This document shows positions 11,652-22,230 of a DNA stretch of 64,000 bases, piece by piece. Made by a program: the position numbers and the translations under genes. The notes beneath the pieces were generated by a model, which was given only the letters and a program-made list of their open reading frames with translations, was not told the DNA's origin and did no database searches. Source of the stretch: Ophiobolus disseminans. Lineage: Eukaryota; Ascomycota; Dothideomycetes; Pleosporales; Phaeosphaeriaceae. The first letter of the stretch is position 1; the number at the start of each line of letters is the position of its first letter. Where the stretch lies: assembly GCA_010093685.1 (NCBI GenBank), contig MU006216.1, positions 2,412,487 to 2,476,486 of the forward strand. Direction: 5' to 3'.

Positions 11652-11881
11652 AGTAGTGTGGTGACTGCGTTTCTGGAAGCGAGCCGTAGTATACTGGACA
11701 CAGATCCTGATCGGACTATCGGTGCGGCACACTCCCACTCCAATCTTTAAAGAAATCACCCCTTTCTAACCTTCTAGGTACGCTATACATAACCATCTGG
11801 CCCCCGCCTACTCCTTCGCCAGATGCCGAAACCACGTCTCAGCGCGATTCCTCCCTATAACATGCTTCAGCTCCGCCTGCC

Positions 11882-12984
11882 CTACATCGCTCTTCTTAAC
11901 AATGCCGCCCACGGCTTACATTTGTAGAACGGGGGGCGCAGATATATGTCGTACCCTTCGGTATGGTACGTGTCGCACTGCAGCCACGCGGACAGCACGG
12001 GCGCCACCTTGTTGTCTACCGTGGCCTCGAATGCGTCCTCGTCGATTGTGGCGTCTAGCTCCGCCCACACCATGTCGAATAGCTCGTGGTGCTCGTACTG
12101 CAGCGCCATGCGCCGCGACGTGTAGCGCTCGACCCACCACGGGTGGTACCCGGCGCGCTCCCAGTCGATGATTGCGATGATACGCCCGTTGGCGACCATG
12201 ATGTTGTCGAAGTTGAGGTCGATGTGCGAGAGGATGTAGGGTGCTGGGTCGGGGAACTCGCGCTTCATTTTGCTGAGTTTTGCGTCGATGTCGGCTGCTG
12301 AGTGTGTGTTCTATTTGGAGAGGCCTGTGCGGAGTGCGGCTTCGATGTTGGCGAACCATTCGTCGGTGGTTTTGCCAATGGTTTTGCACATTTTGGTGCC
12401 GGGACAGCGGCCAAAGAGGTAGTCCCAAAGGGGCTGGCCGTCAACTTTTGAAGGAACGGGGGAGGTGTGTTGGCGCAGTTCGCGCAGGGCGGCAGTCATT
12501 TGTTGGGCGTAGTTTTCCTTCTCTTCTGGGGTCGAGAGGTGCCACACGTTTGCCAGTCGGTCTCCCTTGGCCCGAGACATGATTGTAAACTGGTGTGGGT
12601 CCTCAGGTTTGCCAAAATGGTGCATCTCCTCGACAAGTGGAATGTCCTTGGTGCCTTTGTCTTTGAGAAACTTCCAAGTTATGTAGTCGTTGCGGAGGGC
12701 CGAGTCGTTGAAGCGATCCCATAGTACGTAGTCATTACCCATGTGCCACAAACCACTGTTCAGTCCTGTGTAAAATACACGAAGCCGTGGTAAATATCCG
12801 GCACAGCATTCGTGGTATGAGTTCCAACCGCAGGCGCGGCATAATACCTCACTGGGGCGGCTGTGCATTTTCTTCGCATTTCTGAGCTTTTCTGGTCCTC
12901 CTTTGATAAAGTCGATCCTAACGGGCTGAACACAATGTTCGAAATGAGGTCCTCGGGCTTGAAGCTGATGTCGTATTGAGACAT
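11882..12984 (-). pseudogene. Aminoglycoside phosphotransferase (APH)-like kinase gene interrupted by an in-frame TAG
   Basis: The frame encodes an APH/choline-kinase-like protein: TGLNSGLWHMGNDYVLWDR (nucleotide-loop side), LRELRQHTSPVPSKVDGQP, the catalytic loop SHIDLNFDNIMV (HxDxxxxN) and the metal-binding IIDWERAGYHPWW. Fungal members with this layout are of unknown substrate. TAG at 12313..12311 lies between TGLSK and NTHSAADID, in the middle of a continuous homologous region; I found no GT...AG intron that removes it and keeps frame. The N-terminal ATG at 12984 is in another frame. A 62-nt intron 12922..12861 (GTTAGG...CACAG) would reconcile the frames. Possible explanations are a pseudogene, a null allele or a sequence error. 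Confidence 0.6.
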
Positions 12985-13540
12985 GTTGAAGTTCTGACCA
13001 TGTTTTTCAAGGAAGATGTCATGCGTCGAGACAACAAGCTTCAGTGATTATATTTGGTAGAGTTCTTTGTGTGCATAACCACGGTGCAGAACGCTAGCAA
13101 GTCGTTGGTGTCTTGTTAGCATGACCGCCGCTCTCAAGATGGTCTGCAAACGGATAGATGGACGTAGTGTTGTTGGGCGCCCTTTGTTGAAGAATAACTG
13201 GGTGTTAGCGACGACTGGTGCGGAACGCTAGCGAGCTACGATTTCTTTGTTAGCATAATCTACGATTTTCACGAGTAACGGACAGACATACTAGGTGACA
13301 GCCCAAGGTGGGTACCGTTTAACGTATCCATTGACTTCAACGATGACTGAGCTACTCGCAAACTTGTGCAAAGATTGCATGACTACCACCGATGCTGCGT
13401 CGAGTCTACGAGTGTAGAAGCAGAGCATGGCAAGAGGTCGATGAATGTACTAGTCTAGTCATGCAGCGAGCATGATCAAGTTAATTATCAACCAACAACA
13501 TGCTGTGCAGAGTTGAGGATATAAATTAGTGGCTATCCAA
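12985..13540. other. Intergenic region with a short diverged direct repeat
   Basis: No gene is seen. A segment around 13081-13125 (GAACGCTAGCAAG ... TTGTTAGCAT) recurs in altered form around 13219-13257 (GAACGCTAGCGAG ... TTGTTAGCAT). No coding potential is evident in either copy. Confidence 0.4.
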
Positions 13541-15560
13541 CTACAACGATTCCCTCTTCTTTTTCTCCAGCAAGAAAGTCGGCCGTCGATTCATGGTCCC
13601 AGCGCTTTGTGGATGTACATTCGGATTGCGGTTCCGCGGATGGTCACCTTTCATCCTCTCTCCGGGCAAGGACAAAATGCCTCGCTCTTCGCCCTCTACC
13701 TGCGGCTCTCTTCTGCGGCCCGCTAATTTCTTGAATTCTTGCTCGAATGGGCTTGGCTCGTCGACTGAGGTGGGGAACGGGTCCCCGGCGCTGTCAGGAG
13801 CGTTCATGTAGCGGTTGGAGGATTGGCTTCCTGTGTGCTGATTTTCGCCGGCTTCTTGTGGGGTGGTTGATGTACCCTCTTCAGCTTGGTCTTGTGTAGA
13901 AGCCTCTGAGCTGGAGCGGTCTGAGTTTAGGAGCTCTAATTCTTGTACGGTGAGGAGGTCCATTTCCTTTTCCAAGGCTTCGATTTCTGCTTGTATTTTT
14001 ACATTTTTTTGCATTACGGACGAAGCTTCGCTGCCGCCTGCAGCTTCCAGAGGTGTACTTGTATCTTGTCGATCGGACAAATCGATGTCTCGTCCGCTGA
14101 GAAATCTTTCGGCGCGTTCACGCTCTTCCCTGTGCATCTTCATGAAAGTTTTTTGATCCTGTATATTCCGCTTCAGCTTCCAATAGTCATATCTGTTCCG
14201 TCCCTGTAGTTCGCGATGCAAATCACCGACGAAATACAAGCTACCGGTCAATACGATCTGGGAGTGTATTGAAGTTAGGTACTTTGCCGCGCACACAGCC
14301 CTCACAGCCCCTGGCAAAGGCATAGCAAAACCTGTGATGCCTTCTTGGGCGGACAGCGCAGTCTGGAGAAGGGCACTGGGGTCCATAGACTTGACCCACG
14401 GCATACCGTCAACTGGGCCAAACGAAGTGGTTATAACGGTGTCGCCGGGCTTTAGAATGGCTGAAAGGTATTTCCATGCATCCTTGCCTTCGGTCATGGC
14501 TAGCACCCACGTGACAGGCCATCCCTCGCGTGGTGCTAGTTCCCGTTCCAGTTGTTTACGCCTGTGCCTCTCCCTGTACCTCTCCTTGTACATGAAATCA
14601 TGGAGCGCACTGGCGGCATCCGGATTGTGTGCACCGTCCACAATAATAAACCTGCCCAAGTCATCGGGGCTTTTGAAGACAGGCTGGACATGCATGAACT
14701 GGAAACGGCCTGGTTTTTGGATGCGCTTCTTATTGAGCTCGTCAACAATGGTATCGTCTCTGATTGTCTGTTTATCTGCGCTTTTCAGGGCTTCTTTGAC
14801 AGCGATGATGGCTAGGACGGCATTGTCTCGCTGAAAGGGCCGGAGGTCTTGAGCAAAGCGTCGCCAGTCTGGTAGAGAATAGAGATTTTCTCGGAGTTTG
14901 GGAGTGTCACCCACGAGCCGCGGGCCAGCACCAATTTCTTTGGCGTATTCGTCGATGACATCGTGTACGTTCCATTCATTCATGGGATTGACAATATAGG
15001 GTACATTGGGCCGAAGAATGCCGGCCTTGTGCCTCGCTATCTCGGTTAAGGTGTTCCCGAGGAAGCCCTCGTGATCTTTTGCGATTTTGGCGATGACCGA
15101 TATGGCCTGGTTGTTGAGTATGTTGGTAGCATCGAGCGTTCCGCCCATCCCAACTTCGACGACGCCTATGTCGATGTTTGCTTTGTTGAACATGGTGAAG
15201 GCGGTGGCAGTCAAGATCTCAAAAGAGGAAGCATTAATGTTTTCCCGAAGACTCATATCTGTGAAGTGTTTCTCCACTCTTTTGAAAGCCACTTCATCTA
15301 CAGCTTTGTCATTGATCGCGATGCCGTCCCATCTAGAAAAGTGAGCCGAGAAGAGATGAAGTGCACGAAGCAGGTGCATACCTGTTTATCAAGTGGGGAG
15401 ACGTGAAGTGGCCGATGCGGATGGACCTGCGCCTCAGCAGTGTGGCCGCATAGTGGCAGATGGAGCCTTTGCCATTGGTGCCGGCGACGTGTATGGCCTT
15501 CCACGGAAACGTGACATCCTTGAGCAGCAGGCCGATTCGCTCCAAGCCGGGCTGGATCAT
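13541..15560 (-). CDS. FOL3: Mur ligase family protein, dihydrofolate synthetase-like (FOL3), with a long C-terminal extension
   Basis: Exons 15560..15382 and 15332..13541 give 656 aa; the 49-nt intron joins LINR|WDGIAIND. The ATP-binding P-loop is HVAGTNGKGS at residues 24-33. It is followed by IGHFTSPHL, EVGMGGTLDATN and VDGAHNPDA, the standard Mur-ligase/folylpolyglutamate synthase landmarks. The N-terminus (GLERIGLLLK) resembles dihydrofolate synthetase (FOL3) more than folylpolyglutamate synthase, which would place it in folate synthesis. FOL3 proteins are about 430-500 aa. The last 170 or so residues here are charged, partly coiled and disordered. An upstream exon ending TSFKTCLHVCLA in the same frame is possible, so the true start may lie beyond 15560. 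Confidence 0.8.
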
Positions 15561-15818
15561 GGCCAGGCAGACGTGCAGGCACGTTTTGAAACTTGTTCCT
15601 GCAGATGGTGGTGAGTCAAAACGGGCACTGGACAGGAAGGCGCGAGAGGGTCGGGCTTGCCGGAAGTGGCAGCGACGCTTCAGCCTTACTGCCTAGCGCC
15701 GTCAGCCTCAACTCTGGGGGTTGCGTTTGGACGTCAGGGCGCGTTCCCCATCATCAACAACCACAGCCGAGCCATCATTTCCGTCACCGTCACCACTCCA
15801 CCCAGCACGCCTGCACCA
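15561..15818. promoter_or_regulatory. Divergent promoter region, Mur ligase gene / unknown gene
   Basis: This is 258 bp between divergent start codons. CA-rich leader sequence precedes the plus-strand ATG. The plus frame is open through most of the interval, so the start of the downstream gene is a choice rather than forced. Confidence 0.35.
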
Positions 15819-17332
15819 TGGGCATCCCGATCGGCTGGAACATTGCACGCGAGGATGCAAAGGAGAAGGACGTCCTGCGCGCCGACGTGACGGGCCAGCG
15901 CTCGCCTATCCGCCGCCGCAGCAGGCCGACGAGATCACCGCGGCCGCAGAGTGCATTCGACACGGACTTTCTGGTCGCGACGTCGCGGTTTGCGCACCCT
16001 GAGCCCGTCCCCCGTCCCGCGCATGCCCGCACGCGACTGCCCCCGCCACCCGTCCCCGAAGTCTCGCGGTCTGCCTACCGCAGCAGCGAACTGTCGAGAG
16101 ACCCGCCCAGCCTCCAGCGCGAGGACGCCAGCTTCCGCCGCTCGCGCGCCCGCATCGACGGCTACATGCGCGCATACGAGACGCGCGCCACGCTCAACAG
16201 CGAGCGTCCCATGCCTGCCCTGACACCAGGCTTTGCGCCGGCAGCGGCCGCGCGACCCATTGTCCGGGACGCGCTGCGTGATGCGCGGGAGATGGCGCGC
16301 ATTGTAGACGAAGCGCAGTACCGCAGCAGATCAGACATGCGGACGGCGCGCTCGCGGAGCCCCCGTGCAGAGCCAGCCATGGGCGACGACGGGCACGAGA
16401 ACAGCGACAACGCGGTAGGCTTCCCGCCCCTGCGCAGGATGGGTCGCCGCAACATCGCCGATGGCCCGCTGCCCTCGAGCTCACTCCGCGAGTCCTGGAG
16501 CCCGGTCTCTACAGTCGACGGCCTGGGCGACCGCGACCGCAGCCTAAGTCCGTTTGAGGAGAACCTGCACTGGGACAACTTCCTCAGCACCGTTGTGCCT
16601 GATCCGGTCGCGCCGACCGCCGAGTCTTCGTTTGCTTCGGCTGCGGCGTCAGCCTCATTCTCCAATTCGCACCCGAGCTCGCGCGCTGGTAGCTCCAACA
16701 CGTCTGCGTCGTCCTCGCGAACACATCTCACCGTACCGTCGCAGCACTCCCCTCCAACCCATGACCAGTTTATGCGCGCCTGCGATACGTCCGACGACGA
16801 CACCGCGTCGGATACGGAGGCGGATGAGGACGATACGGTGCCGACCGCAGAGGCCATCAGACACCGCTACAATCCCATCACGCTCCGCCGCCGAAGCCGC
16901 CCGTCCTACTTCTCCGACGAGCCCCCGCACCGCGACACGGAGCGTTACTCCAGGCGAGTCATGGAGCGCACGCGCGACGCCAGCGCATATGTGCGCAGCT
17001 TCTACGGCCCCAACGCCCCGCCCTCGAGGAGTCTCCGAGGCGTCATGAGCAGCCCGAATAGGGCCACCCGTATCCGCACATATCAGGTCGACGGGCCGCG
17101 GATGGAGCAGCTGGACGGACCCGTGGACGGGCCTGTTTCGGCTGGCGACGAGGAGATGCCGCCGCTCGTCGCACTGCACTCGCCGCTAGACCGCGAACTC
17201 AGCGATGCGAGACAGCTGCTGGAGCGTCTGTCGCGCCGCGAAGACGTCAGCGACGACTTTTGGGCCTCTGTTGGCTTGACGCGCTCCTTTGCCGATCGCG
17301 TCGAGAGTTTCAACGAGCGGGACCAGATTTAG
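15819..17332 (+). CDS. Unknown fungal protein, Arg/Ser-rich and disordered
   Basis: A single exon of 504 aa starts MGIPIGWNIAREDAKEKDV. The frame stays open upstream to 15593, but this ATG follows CACC and fits the usual N-terminus of such proteins. Composition is rich in Arg, Ser, Pro and Asp, with repeated RSRSPR-like stretches, an acidic segment near the middle (TSDDDTASDTEADEDDTVP) and a compact C-terminal segment (DDFWASVGLTRSFADRVE) that looks like a short conserved helix. GC content is higher than in neighbours. No enzymatic domain is visible. A nuclear or RNA-related scaffold would fit the composition, but this is only inference. Confidence 0.7.
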
Positions 17333-18253
17333 GTGTTTTTGTTCTCGGACTTGGAGCAGAGCTAGCTGGCTAGTATCGTTCTCTTTTGGCAGGTTTACGG
17401 CGTTTATTCTTTCCACATACTGCCCATGGGTTGTTTGGGGCAGAGCTGTTGGGGTTAATATTGGGTCACGAAAAGTCATGTTGGGTTACAGGCTATGTTA
17501 TTGGTGGCAGCTATTGGGGATTGAGGGATGAGCGATTATGATGGGCGTGGACTGGGCGGGGCCTCTGTATCATTATTATCATATAGCTACGATCTCTGCT
17601 GAAGCTGGAATGGAAAAGCGTTCCGCGTGTCTATGGGCATGCTTTCTTCATACTTGCTGTTCCAACTTGGACGTCTAATGCCATCATAGTCACATATTTT
17701 TGAACTCGGGTAGTCCATATTGTCAACACTTGTGGATCGACAATGAGGACGATGCTCTTACCGATCGCGTCTATTGCAGTAGCTCTGAGTCGTCGGCTAC
17801 GGGGAGGTCCTCAGGTTGTTTTGACTTATCTTTTTCTATTCATGGTGGAGTATAGTTGTCGAGTGACTCAGATAGGAAAAAAAAAACGCCGATGTTTTCT
17901 TCAAGAGCAAGCAGAGGCTCTAGTGCTATTTTATGTTGTACTAGAAAATGCTAGCACTATCCAAGTATGCATATAGCTACAGCGGATCTGTGGCGCTCCT
18001 GAATAAAATATATTAACGACCTTGCGCAGATGTGACCAAGTCGAATCGAGAAAAAAAAACGCCCAGCCATATGCAACACCAATCGAATATGCACACACAA
18101 CAGTTATATCCAGGATCTAACCAACGAAATGAAACTTCCATGCAACAGTCGTGTTCGGGGCACATAAAAATCAAGTCGCCGTCTTCCGTCCCCACCACCA
18201 AAAAAATCTTACCCAAACTTCACCCCAACACCACTACCACACCAAAGGACCGC
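17333..18253. other. Intergenic region
   Basis: About 0.9 kb of AT-richer sequence between the unknown gene and the tRNA. It contains two A-runs followed by CGCC (near 17877 and 18051). No gene is supported. Confidence 0.4.
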
Positions 18254-18261
18254 AAAAAAAA
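18254..18261 (-). terminator. RNA polymerase III terminator of the tRNA-Arg gene
   Basis: Eight A residues on the plus strand form a T8 run on the minus strand, 10 bases beyond the tRNA 3' end. A T4 run at 18266-18269 lies even nearer. Confidence 0.7.
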
Positions 18262-18270
18262 GCATAAAAG

Positions 18271-18363
18271 CATCTCAGGCGGGGCTCGAACCCGCAGCCT
18301 TTGGATGACCGATGCAGATGAATGCGGTAGAAGTCCAACGCGCTACCATTGCGCCACTGAGAC
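18271..18363 (-). tRNA. tRNA-Arg (anticodon UCU) with a 21-nt intron
   Basis: On the minus strand the acceptor arms GTCTCAG and CTGAGAT pair over seven bases (one G-T). The box A-like D arm is TGGCGCAATGGTA and the T arm is GCGGGTTCGAGCCCCGC. The anticodon loop is CTTCTAA between TTGGA and TCCAA once an intron is removed; anticodon TCT is at 18331..18329. The intron occupies 18327..18307, right after position 37, where eukaryotic tRNA introns sit. The last base given is the discriminator G. Confidence 0.92.
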
Positions 18364-18964
18364 CAGTAGATGGAAATATGAGACTTCTGACAACTTTCTA
18401 AATTAATTAAAAAATAATGCTAGAAGACCGGGATGGGGTGAGGTTTGCTGGGCAGTGTGTGAAATTTGGATGGGGTTTACTGAGGTGTGACGCAGAGAGG
18501 GGTGACTGGGCGGTTGAGAGGTGGGGTAGGTGGGGAATGTGGCACGGAGTTTGCTGGGTTTCCGAGGTTGGGAAGCGAGGGGATGGGGGGTTTGGATGGC
18601 AGTACGTCAGTGTCATTATTGCTTTCGCTTTGTGATTTAGGTTAGGATGATTATATTTTTATTTCTATTTTGTTATATCGCATGTTTAATTTTCCAGTTG
18701 GCTGCAAAGACATAGGACTCTGTATGCGGTCTACTTTGCCCTACGTTTTGAAGCTTGCTATACATTGTAATGCACTACCTTTGAACTGGTATTTGTAAAT
18801 CAAACAATCCTGCTCCCTCTTTACTAAAAGAATGCACGTTGTTGTCTGTACATTTTCCATGTCTGTGACCGCTGCAGTAGTTGGAATTTTCGCAGGCTAG
18901 CACAACTTCGTCCAACGTACAACACACCAGCAGCTAATCTACACAACTGGATTTTTTTTATAGT
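18364..18964. other. Intergenic region
   Basis: About 0.6 kb with a G-rich upstream half and an AT-rich part near 18640-18700. Short frames exist but nothing protein-like was recognised. Confidence 0.4.
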
Positions 18965-20170
18965 TTAATCTTCCCCAGCCACACCAACCATTTCCCTCAA
19001 AATCTCGTCATCCAGCGGCGGCACGTCACCACGCTTCCCTCTTCGCTGATCCCACACGTCCCAAAGCTGCAGCCTATTCGTTTCCCACGCTACCCACGCG
19101 GTAGCTTGTAAGAAACAATCAGTGATATCGTCGAGTTTCTTCAAATCCTGTTCCTGCACATTGTCTTCCCCTCCGACAATACTCGCCTTTGTCCTCTTCC
19201 CCCGCTTCTGTGAGGCTTTGGGCAATATGAGCGCTCTGCGTGCAGTAATCGCACCGTGACCGATGTTGAACGAGATTGTGTGTCCTGATTTCGGCATCGA
19301 TGCGGCGGTTGATGCAGGTTCTGCGGATAGCCAGGAGCGCAGTAAGGCAATTTTTGCCTTCTTCTCTGCCTTGCTGCGCGGTATTTTCTTCGTGACCTTT
19401 CCGCCGAGATCCTCGTCCGCTTCAGCTATTGATATACAGGACTCCTCTCCTTCTACCGCGGCTTTCGCATGCTGTCCAAGCCAGTACTGCCCCACGCGCT
19501 TCGGATCCACACCATGAATCTCGTAGTCTCTCTTCCTGACCTCGTCTTTTGCCCGCGAAATGTTGGTCAAGCGCTCTGTGCGCAATGTTTCTAGAATGGC
19601 CCACAGCATAGCTTCTAACGTGTTGACACGAACAGTCCATTGTTGAATCGCGGCACTGCTAGCTGATCGCCAGCGCTGCCTTTCGATGAGAATAATATCA
19701 GGTGCAAGTTGCAGCGCCGTTCTTGTTATAAAATGGTATGCCGTTTGGGATAGTACATCCAGCGAATACGAATCCACCTCTTCTTCGGCAACAGCCCCCG
19801 ATTCTTTCTTTTCTTGTGGCAGAGGACGACGGAGGTCTCGTGTCGCATCAACGAGACTCAGCTTCTCCCATTTCTCAATGTCCATTGTAGGCTTCATCGC
19901 ATCTCCACCTGGAAAGCTCACTTCCGCGTGACAATATGCAAGATTTTTGATACCCATGTCGATGCTCAAGATCCGTAGTTTGCGGAATCTGGGGTCGGCA
20001 TCCTTGAGCCGCTTCTTCCAATCTGGACGCAGATCAAAGAGACGCGGGCGGCAGACATCCTGTTGGAATCTTGCGTGTAGAATGTTTTTGGTGCCTGACG
20101 AAGCGGAGCCAATGCGTGTGAGTAAAGCTTGTAGGGTTTTGGCGGTTACAGTCCGCGGTTTGGGTGCCAT
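18965..20170 (-). CDS. CCE1: Mitochondrial Holliday junction resolvase, Cce1/Ydc2 family
   Basis: A single exon of 401 aa. The frame continues upstream only through non-ATG codons, so ATG at 20170 (MAPKPRTVTAKTLQALL) is the start. An N-terminal SAP-like helix pair (about 8-45) precedes the RNase H-fold. Catalytic acids fit the family: D71 in RILSIDMGIKNLAY, E163 in LIERQRWRS, and the paired aspartates in LDDITDCFLQATAW near the C-terminus. In yeasts this enzyme resolves four-way junctions of mitochondrial DNA and aids genome segregation. The insert between the second and third motifs is long and basic (KKIPRSKAEKKAKIALLRSW). No strong mitochondrial presequence is obvious beyond the basic N-terminus. 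Confidence 0.85.
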   Translation of the reverse strand: MAPKPRTVTAKTLQALLTRIGSASSGTKNILHARFQQDVCRPRLFDLRPDWKKRLKDADPRFRKLRILSIDMGIKNLAYCHAEVSFPGGDAMKPTMDIEKWEKLSLVDATRDLRRPLPQEKKESGAVAEEEVDSYSLDVLSQTAYHFITRTALQLAPDIILIERQRWRSASSAAIQQWTVRVNTLEAMLWAILETLRTERLTNISRAKDEVRKRDYEIHGVDPKRVGQYWLGQHAKAAVEGEESCISIAEADEDLGGKVTKKIPRSKAEKKAKIALLRSWLSAEPASTAASMPKSGHTISFNIGHGAITARRALILPKASQKRGKRTKASIVGGEDNVQEQDLKKLDDITDCFLQATAWVAWETNRLQLWDVWDQRRGKRGDVPPLDDEILREMVGVAGED

Positions 20171-20449
20171 GCAGAGATTGTTGTTAGGTGTTGTAGAAGG
20201 GTTTGGGAGGTACACCTGATTGTGGGGCAAGACTTGAGATGCGGTCCATCATGACATTGAACGTGACTAAGTCGCAAGCATGCTCAGGGTGTGTTCCAAA
20301 GTTAGTGTTGGAGCGTTGTGGGTTGTGAACATTGGTGTGAAGTTCCATCGAGCACGGACTGACGCGGACAATCCCAAGCTCCCGGACTCAAGCAAGAACA
20401 CAACCTCATCTTCTCGACAACAGCATTCCCAAAACCCATCCAAGCCATC

Positions 20450-21166
20450 CTACCCCTCACAAATGAGATCGAAATCCGGAAACGCTGGATCAGGCCCAAT
20501 ATTCGTACTCGCAACGCCCGTCTGAAAGTCCTTAACCTGCGCACTCTGCTGTACGCTATTGCACTCATCTATCAACATCATTAGCACCTACATTCACCAT
20601 TCCGCTTTTCATCTGGACTTACTTTTCTGCTGATCGCATTGCTGCACCGTCAATCCACCTTCCTGTCTCTTATTATTCCCATTCCCATTCCCACTCCCAT
20701 TCCCATTCCCCCTACCGTCATCCTGCCTTTTCCCCTTCCTATTCCGATCTCTATTCTGCGCATTATTCCCCCCATTGTTATTATTCCTATTTCCATTCCC
20801 CTGATTCCCCCCACCACCGTTCCCACCCCCATTCGCCACCCCCTGACACGCCTGAAACTGCCTATCACAACTCCTCTGCGCCGCACTTTGAAAGCTATCA
20901 AACGTATCCCCCTCAACACTAAACGGGCGCTGCGGGTCGCCAGAATTCGTTATCGCAGACGCGCGCGAGCCGCCCAGCGCTTGGTCGAAGGTCTGTAGGT
21001 CGGCGAGTTGGCGCAGGAAGAGCGTGTGTCGCGGTATCAGGGATATTTCGTAGTCGGAGCGCACGAGTGCGGGTTGGGGCGAGGCGTGCGAGAGGGCGGG
21101 CAGGGCGAAGAGCAGGGTGAGGAGCGTGGGGGGGAGGAGGCGGCACATTTTTGAACAAGGAAGCAT
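20450..21166 (-). CDS. Secreted Asn/Gly-rich protein of unknown function
   Basis: Exons 21166..20623 and 20568..20450 give 220 aa; the 54-nt intron joins CDQQK|NECNSVQQSAQV and keeps frame to TAG. A signal peptide is clear (CRLLPPTLLTLLFALPALSHA); ATG at 21148 is an equally good start. The middle is low-complexity Gly/Asn/Arg (GGGNGGGGNQGNGNRNNNNG), with dibasic KR sites (GKRQDD, NKRQEG) of the kind cut by Kex2. Four cysteines lie in two pairs outside the low-complexity part (SCDRQFQAC and CDQQKNEC). This layout is known from several fungal extracellular proteins of unresolved role. The function here is unknown. Confidence 0.7.
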
Positions 21167-22230
21167 ATCGTAGTAGGATTGTATTGAATGAATGTAGAGA
21201 CAACGTCCAGCGCTGACCTGAGTCTGATTGTGCGATCGTAAAATCACAGACTTTCGCGGTCAACGCGCCAGCGGCCCGGCGCGCATATGTATGTCTGACG
21301 GCATACGCGCCCGCATCAACGTACCTGCAGCTCTCACGCCCCGAGGGTTTAGGGCTATGGGCGCGTAACCGGGTTTGGCAGTGTGGCGATGGTGTTGCGA
21401 CGGTTTTGAAACGCGAGGCGGCCCCTTGCCATTTGGGGGTGCAGACTACGAACTCGGGATAGGAGATGCATGATAATTGTAACATATTTATTTGCTATGG
21501 ATTAATAGTAGTTAAATACGGACGGGTACTTCGCATGAGAGAAGGGCAGAAAGTGACGTGCTCAAAAATGTGGTTGCGCTTGTGAACGAAACTGTGGTCA
21601 CATCGAGGACGCCCCCAAGTTGCGAGAATTCGTGTCTCATCACTGAATAGAGAACCTGTATATTCTCACAACACTATAAAGATTTTAAAAAATCTGAACG
21701 AGGATGTGAGGGTAGACAGTTCCCCGTATGCTAGGACGCGAAATATTGCAACACCTAGCGGCCTTCATCACGCACGTGATATCAACGAACCAACTAACAT
21801 TATTTGACTTGATTTGATTCAGAATACTATGCTGATACACAGAAGAAAGTGTGACGCTCGAGATTACAGCTTTTACTCGCTCCGGCGCAAGTGCGCCATC
21901 GCTGGATAAAAGGAGTGGACGAGCAAGGCAAACGCTCAGAGAGGTGTGCTCAAGCAATACTCGCGTAACCAATCTAGAAAGAAATCGCCGATCAATGATA
22001 AAGTGATACAAGAAAAATCAATCCCACACGCCTGTCATGCACCATATGCACAATATCGTGGAGAGTATCCTATAGCACTTTGCGTGCCCAAACGCTCAAA
22101 CGCTAAGAGACGCAATAGCTCCCAAAGCCACACAGACTTCCCTAAATCGTTGGTATCGTGAACAGTTCTTTGCAGGCCGCATATATGATGTGGCCTTCAG
22201 CGGATCATCCGGCTTCGCGAGGCCAGCAGT
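21167..22230. other. Intergenic region
   Basis: About 1.06 kb including the promoter of the secreted protein and the 3' side of the Mid2-like gene. Short frames only; no gene, tRNA or repeat recognised. Confidence 0.4.

Noticed and set aside
17876..18066. Two A-runs followed by CGCC, about 175 bp apart
   Set aside because: The shared part is mostly homopolymer plus four bases; too little to call a repeat or a retroposed poly-A tail.
20639..20998. Plus-strand frame of repeated Ile-Pro (IPIPIPTPIPIP)
   Set aside because: It is the antisense of the Asn/Gly low-complexity coding sequence; the minus-strand frame has a signal peptide and a consistent intron.
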